From assembly GCA_002478245.1 (NCBI GenBank), contig DLMW01000004.1:3831-9685 (forward strand): a stretch of DNA of 5,855 nucleotides. Reading direction: 5' to 3'. The DNA comes from a bacterium UBP18_UBA7526. Lineage in GTDB: Bacteria; UBP18; UBA7526. Both the position numbers and the translations under genes were made by a program. Below, in pieces: positions 1-5,840 of this stretch. The stretch's first letter is position 1, and each line of letters starts with the position of its first letter. The notes below the pieces were generated by a model, which was not told the DNA's origin, made no database searches, and worked only from the letters and a program-made list of their open reading frames with translations.

Positions 1-144
1 TTGCCTCGCTTCCAATAAAGAGTCTCTATTTCTAAAATTTTATTCGCCACGATTCTCGTAAAGCCTTTCGGGCTGCGGGGCAGGCACGTCTTTTTATTAT
101 CTTAATTACTTCCGTTTTTGCTTTACAGTTCGTGTAGTTTCGTT
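1..144. other. AT-rich region downstream of the PFK gene, no gene seen
   Basis: No coding region or RNA gene is supported here. It holds a GC-rich block (62-85) in an AT-rich background, with a 4-bp dyad AGCC (62-65) / GGCT (71-74) and a run of five T at 91-95 on the plus strand. It also holds a 4-bp hairpin ACGA/TCGT at 49-59 and a TAAAATTTTA palindrome at 33-42. None is a convincing terminator for the minus-strand PFK transcript, although one would be expected near here if the unit ends with this gene. Confidence 0.4.
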
Positions 145-1176
145 TTATTTGAAGAAGACTTTTGCTAGATTCTGCCACCTCTTATCTACGGTCTTCAGTT
201 TTGCTACTGCTCTTCCTAATGGGACATCGATGATCTCATTTCCCTTTAGGGCAACCATCCTTCCAAACCTCTTCTTGGCCGCTAAATCTGCAGCTCTCAC
301 TCCACATCTCGTTCCCAGCATCCTATCGAATAGGGTAGGGGCTCCTCCCCTCTGGATGTGACCGATGACCGCTGCCCGGGTCTCGATGCCTGTCTCTTCT
401 TCAATTGCTTTTGCCAGATCCTCTCCCACCCCTCTCTTCCTTAAGATCATATGGCCGAATTGGTCCAGTTCCTCCCTCCCCACCTTCACTCCCGGGATCT
501 TTATCCCCTCAGAGGCCACTACTAAGGCATAGTTCTTCCTCTTATGGACCTTCTTTAAATGTCGGCACATCCTCTCAATATCTACCTTCTCTTCTGGGAT
601 GAGAATCCAGTCCGCCCCAGAAGCCATGCCCGTGAAGAGCGCTACCCAACCAGCATGCCTCCCCATGACCTCTAGAATCATTATCCTTCTGTGACTTCTT
701 CCCGTATCCCTGAGCCTCTCTGCGGCATCGACAGCGATGGTCACTGAGGTATCGAAGCCAAAGGTATAGTCTGTAGCAGATAAGTCATTATCCATGGTCT
801 TGGGGACGCCCACTACCTTTACCTTATATTCCTCATATAATTTATTCGCCACTCCTAAGGTATCCTCACCACCCATGGTGATGAGTCCAGCGAGTTTAAG
901 TTTCTTAATATTCTCTAATGACCTCTCTAGGCCTCTTTTCTCCTTGAAGGGATTGACCCGCGAGGTCCCCAATATGGTTCCCCCTCTTCCCGCAATCTCC
1001 TCCACATCCTCTAATCTCAAAGGCCGGCTCTTCCCTTCAATAAGACCCTTATACCCTTCCAGTATCCCTATGACCTCAAAACCATAATCTAAGGCTCTTG
1101 CTACAACCCCTCTTATGGCCGGGTTTAGTCCCGGGCAGTCCCCTCCTCCAGTCAGTATTCCAATCCTCTTTGCCAT
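145..1176 (-). CDS. pfp: Group III 6-phosphofructokinase, probably pyrophosphate-dependent
   Basis: This enzyme phosphorylates fructose 6-phosphate to fructose 1,6-bisphosphate in the cytoplasm (glycolysis, and the reverse if PPi-linked). The 343-residue product is typical in length for the compact bacterial PFK family. Visible motifs are the N-terminal donor-binding loop GGGDCPGLNPAIRG (10-23), GTSRVNPF (70-77), MGGEDT (101-106), PKTMDND (125-131) with the presumed catalytic base D129, MGRHAGW (171-177), SEG (222-224) and the sugar-phosphate loop HIQRGGAP (273-280). In the known family, ATP enzymes such as E. coli PfkA have Gly at both donor-selecting sites (104 and 124 in E. coli numbering). 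Here these are D105 and K126, the PPi-type combination. The start is the ATG preceded by GGAGG. The frame stays open upstream through the tRNA gene, but that stretch is tRNA sequence and not protein. The gene lies 47 bp beyond the tRNA 3' end and downstream of the aldolase gene. Identity as a PFK is near certain; PPi specificity is inferred. Some annotations would call it pfkA. Confidence 0.95.
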   Translation of the reverse strand: MAKRIGILTGGGDCPGLNPAIRGVVARALDYGFEVIGILEGYKGLIEGKSRPLRLEDVEEIAGRGGTILGTSRVNPFKEKRGLERSLENIKKLKLAGLITMGGEDTLGVANKLYEEYKVKVVGVPKTMDNDLSATDYTFGFDTSVTIAVDAAERLRDTGRSHRRIMILEVMGRHAGWVALFTGMASGADWILIPEEKVDIERMCRHLKKVHKRKNYALVVASEGIKIPGVKVGREELDQFGHMILRKRGVGEDLAKAIEEETGIETRAAVIGHIQRGGAPTLFDRMLGTRCGVRAADLAAKKRFGRMVALKGNEIIDVPLGRAVAKLKTVDKRWQNLAKVFFK

Positions 1177-1181
1177 ATTCT

Positions 1182-1190
1182 CCCTCCTCT
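1182..1190 (-). promoter_or_regulatory. Ribosome binding site of the phosphofructokinase gene
   Basis: The minus strand reads AGAGGAGGG here. Its GGAGG core (1184-1188) sits 7 nt before the ATG at 1174-1176. This site decides the start: the reading frame continues open for another 44 codons upstream, but only this ATG has a Shine-Dalgarno match and only the protein from this point begins like a PFK (MAKRIGILTGGGDCPG). Confidence 0.9.
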
Positions 1191-1192
1191 GG

Positions 1193-1220
1193 ACGCGAAT
1201 TTCTTTGCGATGATTCGCGT
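1193..1220. repeat. Palindromic GCGAAT-rich intergenic repeat, left copy
   Basis: Perfect inverted repeat ACGCGAAT (1193-1200) / ATTCGCGT (1213-1220) around a 12-nt centre. It shares its arms and the TTCTTT centre with the copy on the other side of the tRNA (1308-1339), but has six additional central bases (GCGATG, 1207-1212). It lies between the tRNA 3' end and the PFK ribosome binding site. No T-tract follows on the minus strand, so it does not look like an intrinsic terminator. It resembles REP-like intergenic palindromes and would form a hairpin in the transcript. Confidence 0.7.
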
Positions 1221-1223
1221 TTG

Positions 1224-1299
1224 TGGTGGGCCCTGAAGGATTCGAACCTTCGACCGACGGATTATGAGTCCGTTGCTCTAACCGCTGAGCTAAGGGCCC
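1224..1299 (-). tRNA. tRNA with anticodon CAT, most likely tRNA-Ile2 (lysidine type)
   Basis: A complete 76-nt cloverleaf can be read on the minus strand. The 7-bp acceptor stem starts GGGCCCT. It is followed by TA, a D-arm GCTC/GAGC with loop AGCGGTTA, an anticodon stem ACGGA/TCCGT with loop CTCATAA, variable loop CGGTC, a T-arm GAAGG/CCTTC with loop TTCGAAT, discriminator A and an encoded CCA (1224-1226). The anticodon CAT is at 1264-1266. It is not the initiator tRNA because G1 pairs normally with C72. The acceptor stem with C4 and C5, the TTAGCTCAG start and the overall sequence resemble bacterial tRNA-Ile(CAU), whose C34 is changed to lysidine by TilS so that it reads AUA. Elongator tRNA-Met has the same anticodon loop and is the alternative. 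The gene lies between the aldolase and PFK genes on the same strand and is flanked by a palindromic repeat on each side. I see no clear promoter of its own, so co-transcription with the aldolase gene is likely. Confidence 0.95.
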
Positions 1300-1307
1300 G
1301 AGACGCA

Positions 1308-1339
1308 AATCACCGCGAATTTCTTTATTCGCGTTGATT
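1308..1339. repeat. Palindromic GCGAAT-rich intergenic repeat, right copy
   Basis: Long inverted repeat: AATCA (1308-1312), one mismatched base, CGCGAAT (1314-1320), loop TTCTTT, ATTCGCG (1327-1333), one mismatched base, TGATT (1335-1339). The stem pairs 12 of 13 positions around a 6-nt loop. It shares its inner arms and TTCTTT centre in the same orientation with the copy at 1193-1220. It occupies most of the 45-bp gap between the aldolase stop and the tRNA 5' end. No T-run follows on the minus strand, so a terminator role is unlikely. A role in tRNA processing or mRNA stability is possible but untested. Confidence 0.75.
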
Positions 1340-1344
1340 CCGTT

Positions 1345-2208
1345 TTAGGCTTTGCCGCTACAACCGAAGAGTCTCATCCTATCCCTGATTACTTCCTTGG
1401 CCGCTTCCTTCGCTGGTCCCAGGACCTTTCTGGGATCGATCTCATCCGGCTTCTCTTTCAAGACTTCTCTCGTTTTCTTGACAAAGGCCATCCTTATCAG
1501 GGTATCGATATTTATCTTGGATATCCCACTAGCGATCCCCTTCTTGATCTCCTCGTCATTACAGCCACTGGCTCCATGTAATACCAGGGGAACCTTGGTT
1601 AATTCCCGGATCTTCTCTATCCGGGGGATGTCCAATTTGGCGAAGGGGGTGCGGCAGCCATGGATCGTTCCCACTGCTGCTGCCAGAGAGTCCACGCCAG
1701 TCAATTCCACGAACCTCTGGGCTTCATCTGGCTTGGCATAGAACTCCTTTGCCTTCTCGATGGCCACCCCTGGCTCATCCCCCCCTGCCTTCCCAATCTG
1801 GCCTATCTCCCCTTCTACTGGTATGCCCACCACATGGGCCATCTCGCAGACCTTCCTGGTCAGAGCCACGTTCTCATCAAAGGGTAGCTTCGAGCCATCA
1901 AACATAAGGGAGGTGAAGCCGGCCCTCAGGCACTTGATATTCTGTAGATAGTCTGTTCCGTGATCTAGATGTAAAGCCACGGGAACCGTAGCCTTCTCTG
2001 CTGCAGTCTTCACCATGGCCACAATATATTCCAAACCCGCATACTCTATCGCTCCCTGAGAGGCCTGCAGGATCACTGGGGCTCTCTCCTCTTCTGCAGT
2101 CTCGATGATGGCCTGGACGATCTCTAGGTTATTGGCATTGAATCCTCCCACCGCATACCCTCCTGCCTGGGCTTTCTTCAATATCTCCTTCGTAGTCACT
2201 AATGGCAT
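1345..2208 (-). CDS. fba: Class II fructose-1,6-bisphosphate aldolase
   Basis: This zinc enzyme cleaves fructose 1,6-bisphosphate to dihydroxyacetone phosphate and glyceraldehyde 3-phosphate, and catalyses the reverse condensation, in the cytoplasm. The 287-residue product has the length of the compact class II (FbaA/GatY/KbaY-type) aldolases. Motifs seen are GGFNANN (21-27), ALHLDHGTDY (78-87) with the presumed catalytic D82 and zinc ligand H83, VEGEIGQIG (131-139) with the likely metal ligand E134, GTIHG (180-184) with H183, LHGASG (210-215) with H211 and the phosphate-binding glycine loop, and KINIDT (231-236). The C-terminus RLFGCSGKA is family-typical. One oddity is NIDTLIR (233-239), where most relatives have NIDTDLR. 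The ATG start has a Shine-Dalgarno AAGGAGGT. A strong promoter precedes the gene. Tagatose-bisphosphate aldolase is the main alternative, but the neighbouring phosphofructokinase gene favours the fructose substrate. Confidence 0.95.
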   Translation of the reverse strand: MPLVTTKEILKKAQAGGYAVGGFNANNLEIVQAIIETAEEERAPVILQASQGAIEYAGLEYIVAMVKTAAEKATVPVALHLDHGTDYLQNIKCLRAGFTSLMFDGSKLPFDENVALTRKVCEMAHVVGIPVEGEIGQIGKAGGDEPGVAIEKAKEFYAKPDEAQRFVELTGVDSLAAAVGTIHGCRTPFAKLDIPRIEKIRELTKVPLVLHGASGCNDEEIKKGIASGISKINIDTLIRMAFVKKTREVLKEKPDEIDPRKVLGPAKEAAKEVIRDRMRLFGCSGKA

Positions 2209-2224
2209 CTCCTTTTACCTCCTT
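2209..2224 (-). promoter_or_regulatory. Tandem Shine-Dalgarno region of the aldolase gene
   Basis: The minus strand carries AAGGAGGT at 2217-2224, with its GGAGG core 9 nt before the ATG, and a second AGGAG (2209-2213) directly touching the ATG. Only the first is at working distance. The second is too close to act for this start codon. This supports the assigned start and suggests efficient translation. Confidence 0.8.
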
Positions 2225-2240
2225 ACCTTGATTTTAATTA

Positions 2241-2263
2241 TGAAGGGGTAAAATCCCCCTTCA
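2241..2263 (-). promoter_or_regulatory. Hairpin at the predicted 5' end of the aldolase mRNA
   Basis: Perfect 8-bp inverted repeat TGAAGGGG (2241-2248) / CCCCTTCA (2256-2263) around a 7-nt loop. From the -10 box at 2267-2272, transcription should begin near 2259-2261. The mRNA would then start inside this structure, with at least the AAGGGG/CCCCTT stem retained. 5'-terminal hairpins are known to protect bacterial mRNAs from 5'-end-dependent decay. A terminator for dnaE is the alternative, but the following minus-strand sequence (TAATTAAAATC) is not a U-tract. Confidence 0.6.
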
Positions 2264-2266
2264 ACA

Positions 2267-2295
2267 ATTATACTATACTGCGTGGGTTCCGTCAA
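2267..2295 (-). promoter_or_regulatory. Sigma70-type promoter for the aldolase-tRNA-PFK unit
   Basis: The minus strand has TTGACG (-35, 2290-2295), a 17-bp spacer, then a perfect TATAAT (-10, 2267-2272). Matches are 5/6 and 6/6 with optimal spacing, much better than expected by chance in a gap of this size. The TGA stop codon of dnaE (2292-2294) lies inside the -35 box, so the promoter begins within the end of the upstream gene. This gives the glycolytic genes expression independent of dnaE. Confidence 0.85.
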
Positions 2296-5200
2296 GGGCT
2301 GTAGTAGATAGTCCCTTCTCCCAGTAGCTCTTCAATCTCCCTCTTGAGTTCTGGGGTTGCCTTCACCTTAATCCCAGAGCTAGGGCTTATCACCGCCTCC
2401 CCATGATGGGCGGTCCGGAGATGGAGATAGACCCTGGCCTCCCCCGGATGGGCAAGTAGGATCCTCTTTAAGGGAATGAGCATCTCCCCTTCCAATCCCG
2501 TAGTGGTCATATTAATATGAACCGTTTTCGTTAAGAGCTCCTCTGCCTCTTCTAAGGGGAGGATGTGAGAGACAATGACCTTGGCCGTCTCTCCGCTCCT
2601 ATCCACCCTTCCCTTAATAATGACCATGCTCTCTTTCTTCACCAGAGAAGCCTCCTGATTATAGACATCAGGAAAGACGATGACCTCCACCATTCCTTTC
2701 AGATCCTCTAAGCCAGCAAAGGCCATGCGCTTCCCATTCCTGGTCGTGATGGGCCTCAAAGTGATTATTATCCCCCCTAAAGTAACCTCACTTCCCTCAG
2801 CAAGCTCCCCCAATTTGGCGGTGGTCGTGGTATACCTCTCCAGAATCTGAGAGAACCTGGCTAAGGGGTGGCCTGAGACGTAGAATCCCAGGACCTCCTT
2901 CTCAAAGGCTAGGAGCTTATTCTCCGGCCACTCTTCTATATCTGGAAGATAACCGGTCTCTTTTGCCCCTTCTAAGATCTCTAAAAAGGAGGTCTGCCCC
3001 CGGGCGCGCTCCCTCTGTCTCACACCCGCTCGCTCCAGGGCCTCATCCAGAACGGCCATGAGCTGGGAGCGCTTTGCCCCTAAGGAATCAAAGGCCCCGC
3101 ACTTTATGAGGCTTTCTATTGCCCTTCTATTGAGGAGCCTGGTATCCACCTCCTCACAGAAATGGTATAGGGAGCGGAACTTCCCTATTCTCTTTCGTAT
3201 CTTAATCATAGAATTAATGGCTCCCGAACCCACATTCTTCACTGCCGCCAGGCCAAATCCAATCTTACTCCCCACTACGATAAAATCTCCCAGGCTCTCA
3301 TTGATATCCGGGGGAAGGATCTCGATCCCCATCCCCTTCGCCTCTTCAATATACTTAATAAGCTTATCAGTGTTGTTCATCTCGCTGGTGAGAAGGGCCG
3401 CCATGTAATATAGCGGATAGTTGGCCTTTAGGTAGGCGGTCTGATAGGAGATAAGGGCGTAGGCGCTGGAATGAGATTTATTGAAACCATAGCCGGAAAA
3501 GTGGGAGATGAGGTCGAATATCCGATCTGCGATATTTTTGGCTACTCCATTCTTCACCGCTCCTTCTACAAACTCCTTTCTCTGCCGATCCAGAAGCACA
3601 GAGATCTTCTTCCCCATGGCCTGCCTTAAGAGATCTGCCTTAGCCATAGTAAAGCCCGCCAGGTCGCTGGCGATGCGCATCACCTGCTCCTGATACAGGA
3701 TGACTCCATAGGTATCCTTCAGGATCGGTTCTAAGTTGGGATGGAGATACCCGATGGGAATGAGGCCATGCTTCCTTCTGATGAAGTCATCCGCCATGCC
3801 ACTTCCCATAGGACCCGGCCGATATAAGGCGATAAGAGCGATAATATCCGAGAATTCCCCGGGCTTGAGCTTCTTCAATAGGTCCCTCATCCCACTCGAT
3901 TCTATCTGAAATACGCCAACCGTATGGGCCTTCCTTAAGAGATCGAAGGTCTTCTCATCATCTAGGGGGATCTTACTCATATCGATATCGATATTCTCTT
4001 TCTCCTTCAGAATCTTCAGGGTATTGCCCATGACCGTGAGGTTGCGCAGGCCCAAAAAGTCCATCTTAAGTAATCCAATGGCCTCTAAGGGGCCCATGGC
4101 ATACTGGGTGGCGATCTCATCCCGGGCTCCCTTGAAGAGGGGGAGATAGTTTGTCAAGGGTTCTTTAGAAATCACCACTCCAGCGGCATGGGTGGAGGCG
4201 TGGCGCACCAGACCTTCCAGGGATTTGGCGATATCGACTATTCTCTTCACCTTCTCATTCCTTTTGGTAAGTTCCATTAGCTCGGGAACTGTTTTTAAGG
4301 CTTGCTCAATGGTCATGCCTATCTCAGGAGGAATGAGCTTGGCGATCCTATCCACCTCAGAATAGGAGAGCTTCAGGCTCCTCCCCACATCCCTTACCAC
4401 CGCCCGGGCCTTCATGGTGCCGAAGGTGACGATCTGGGCCACATTCTCCTTTCCATACTTCCTTATTACATAGTCGATGACCTCATCCCTCCGATCATCA
4501 GCGAAGTCAATGTCGATATCGGGCATGGTTACCCTCTCCGGGTTCAAGAAACGTTCGAAGAGGAGGCCATGCTTCAGGGGGTCGAGACTGGTAATGCCTA
4601 AGGAATAGGCCACCAGGCTCCCAGGAGCAGAACCCCTTCCCGGGCCAACCGCAATCCCTCTGCTCTTGGCAAACTGGATAAAGTCCCAGACGATCAAGAA
4701 GTAGGAGGCGTATCCCGTATCCCTGATGATCTTCAATTCGTGTTTTAGCCTCTCTTCTATCTCTGGTGTGAGGTGGGGATACCTCTCCTCTAGCCCTCTG
4801 TGGCAGAGCTGGGCTAGGTAGTCATCCAAAGTATAGCCCTCCGGAGGTCGATAGTGGGGGAGATGGGTCTCCCCAAACCTAAGTTCCAGGTTGCATCTCT
4901 CTGCGATGTGAATGGTATTGGTAATGGCCTCTGGTACATGGTGGAAGAGTTCGCCCATCTCCTGGGGAGACTTGAGATAGAACTCCTCTGTGGAAAACTT
5001 GAGCCGGTCAGGATCATCGATAGTGGTTGCTGTCTGGATGGATAACAGGATATCGTGGGCCGGGGCATCTTGTCTTCTGATATAGTGGCAGTCATTAGTG
5101 GCCACCAGACCGATCCCCATTTCCCTTCCCATGGAGATCAGTTCCTTATTCACCCGCTTCTGCTCCTCTATTCCCTGATCATGGAGCTCTAAGAAAAAGT

Positions 5201-5720
5201 TCTCTTTCCCAAATATATCTTGGAACTCTTGGGCTACTCTCCTTGCTTCTTCTATCCTATTATCCAGAATGAGGATGGGGATCTCACTCTTCAGACAGCC
5301 AGAGAGAGCGATTAGCCCTTCGTGATATTGGGCCAAGGCCTCCTTGTCCACCCTTGGTTTATAGTAGAAGCCCTCTAAGTAAGCGATAGAGGCTAACTTC
5401 AATAGATTCCTATATCCTATCTCGTCCTTCACTAAGAGTACCAGATGGTAGGAGGCCTCCTTCGTCTGGCTCAATGACTTCTCAAACCGCGACTTGGGGG
5501 CGACGTAGACCTCGCAACCGATGATGGGTTTTATTCCGCGCGCCATGGCCATTCGATAGAAGTCGATGGCCCCGAACATATTCCCATGATCCGTGATGGC
5601 TAAAGCAGGCATCCTAAAATCATGGGCGGCTCTAACCAGATCTTTCAGGCGACAGGCACCATCCAAGAGGCTATACTCGGTGTGGACATGGAGATGGACG
5701 AAGTGGGCATGCTCAACCAT
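2292..5720 (-). CDS. dnaE: DNA polymerase III subunit alpha (DnaE type)
   Basis: This is the catalytic subunit of the chromosomal replicase. The 1142-residue product is close to the E. coli length of 1160. Domains in order: PHP (about 5-215), palm, thumb and fingers of the C-family polymerase (about 290-810), helix-hairpin-helix region (about 820-885), OB fold (about 975-1055) and a C-terminal tau-binding-like tail. Catalytic aspartates are D401 and D403 in PDIDIDF and D554 in KMDFLGL. Other hallmarks are GPGRGSAPGS (359-368), HASTHAAGVV (507-516), YRPGPMGSGM (633-642), YQEQVMRIA (676-684), GYGFNKSHSSAYA (743-755) and PPDINES (803-809). QTSFL (909-913) resembles the beta-clamp binding motif and lies where E. 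coli alpha carries its internal one. The PHP metal site appears complete (H11, H13, D20, H45, E70, H92, C142, D210, H212), as in Thermus and Mycobacterium DnaE, and unlike the degenerate E. coli site. The ATG start has AAGGAG 7 nt upstream. The gene is intact, with no insertion or intein. Confidence 0.98.
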   Translation of the reverse strand: MVEHAHFVHLHVHTEYSLLDGACRLKDLVRAAHDFRMPALAITDHGNMFGAIDFYRMAMARGIKPIIGCEVYVAPKSRFEKSLSQTKEASYHLVLLVKDEIGYRNLLKLASIAYLEGFYYKPRVDKEALAQYHEGLIALSGCLKSEIPILILDNRIEEARRVAQEFQDIFGKENFFLELHDQGIEEQKRVNKELISMGREMGIGLVATNDCHYIRRQDAPAHDILLSIQTATTIDDPDRLKFSTEEFYLKSPQEMGELFHHVPEAITNTIHIAERCNLELRFGETHLPHYRPPEGYTLDDYLAQLCHRGLEERYPHLTPEIEERLKHELKIIRDTGYASYFLIVWDFIQFAKSRGIAVGPGRGSAPGSLVAYSLGITSLDPLKHGLLFERFLNPERVTMPDIDIDFADDRRDEVIDYVIRKYGKENVAQIVTFGTMKARAVVRDVGRSLKLSYSEVDRIAKLIPPEIGMTIEQALKTVPELMELTKRNEKVKRIVDIAKSLEGLVRHASTHAAGVVISKEPLTNYLPLFKGARDEIATQYAMGPLEAIGLLKMDFLGLRNLTVMGNTLKILKEKENIDIDMSKIPLDDEKTFDLLRKAHTVGVFQIESSGMRDLLKKLKPGEFSDIIALIALYRPGPMGSGMADDFIRRKHGLIPIGYLHPNLEPILKDTYGVILYQEQVMRIASDLAGFTMAKADLLRQAMGKKISVLLDRQRKEFVEGAVKNGVAKNIADRIFDLISHFSGYGFNKSHSSAYALISYQTAYLKANYPLYYMAALLTSEMNNTDKLIKYIEEAKGMGIEILPPDINESLGDFIVVGSKIGFGLAAVKNVGSGAINSMIKIRKRIGKFRSLYHFCEEVDTRLLNRRAIESLIKCGAFDSLGAKRSQLMAVLDEALERAGVRQRERARGQTSFLEILEGAKETGYLPDIEEWPENKLLAFEKEVLGFYVSGHPLARFSQILERYTTTTAKLGELAEGSEVTLGGIIITLRPITTRNGKRMAFAGLEDLKGMVEVIVFPDVYNQEASLVKKESMVIIKGRVDRSGETAKVIVSHILPLEEAEELLTKTVHINMTTTGLEGEMLIPLKRILLAHPGEARVYLHLRTAHHGEAVISPSSGIKVKATPELKREIEELLGEGTIYYSP

Positions 5721-5727
5721 TCTCTTA

Positions 5728-5733
5728 CTCCTT
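5728..5733 (-). promoter_or_regulatory. Ribosome binding site of dnaE
   Basis: AAGGAG on the minus strand ends 7 nt before the ATG at 5718-5720. It supports the start that gives the family-typical N-terminus FVHLHVHTEYSLLDG. A second AAGGAGGG lies slightly further upstream, too far away to be the main site. Confidence 0.8.
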
Positions 5734-5746
5734 ATTCCCTCCTTCT

Positions 5747-5775
5747 ACTCTATCAGAAAATAAGTCTATTTGCAA
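5747..5775 (-). promoter_or_regulatory. Probable dnaE promoter
   Basis: The minus strand has TTGCAA (5770-5775), a 17-bp spacer and TAGAGT (5747-5752), the latter preceded by TGA, giving an extended -10 (TG-n) pattern. Each hexamer matches the sigma70 consensus at 4 of 6 positions. Transcription would start near 5740, leaving a short leader that contains the dnaE ribosome binding site. It is plausible from position and spacing, but clearly weaker in consensus than the aldolase promoter. dnaE could instead be read from a gene beyond the window. Confidence 0.5.
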
Positions 5776-5840
5776 GACCCATGAGAAACTATTTTCATCA
5801 GATTAAGAAGATTAGGAGCTCGGTAAAATCTCTACAAGAT

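Noticed and set aside
62..95. GC-rich dyad followed by five T on the plus strand, as an intrinsic terminator
   Set aside because: The stem is only 4 bp, the T-run is 16 bases beyond it, and it faces the wrong strand for the PFK transcript.
1193..1339. CRISPR array or transposon ends
   Set aside because: There are only two unequal palindromes with a tRNA between them. There is no series of spacers, no transposase gene and no visible target-site duplication.
1352..1741. 129-codon open frame on the plus strand opposite the aldolase gene
   Set aside because: It is antisense to a clear, conserved enzyme gene, has no recognisable protein motif, and is the kind of stop-free shadow expected opposite a coding sequence.
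3058..3408. 116-codon open frame on the plus strand inside dnaE
   Set aside because: It lies wholly within the conserved polymerase gene in antisense and shows no family motif or ribosome binding context.
3979..3998. GATATC-like short tandem pattern in dnaE
   Set aside because: It simply encodes Asn-Ile-Asp-Ile-Asp in the normal reading frame. The repetition follows from the protein sequence.
4814..5095. 93-codon open frame on the minus strand within dnaE in another frame
   Set aside because: It overlaps the dnaE frame that carries the conserved protein, and its composition is low-information, so it is a shadow frame.
5781..5798. AT-rich hairpin ATGAGAA/TTTTCAT upstream of the dnaE promoter
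   Set aside because: The stem is weak, includes a wobble pair on one strand and a mismatch on the other, and has no associated signal.
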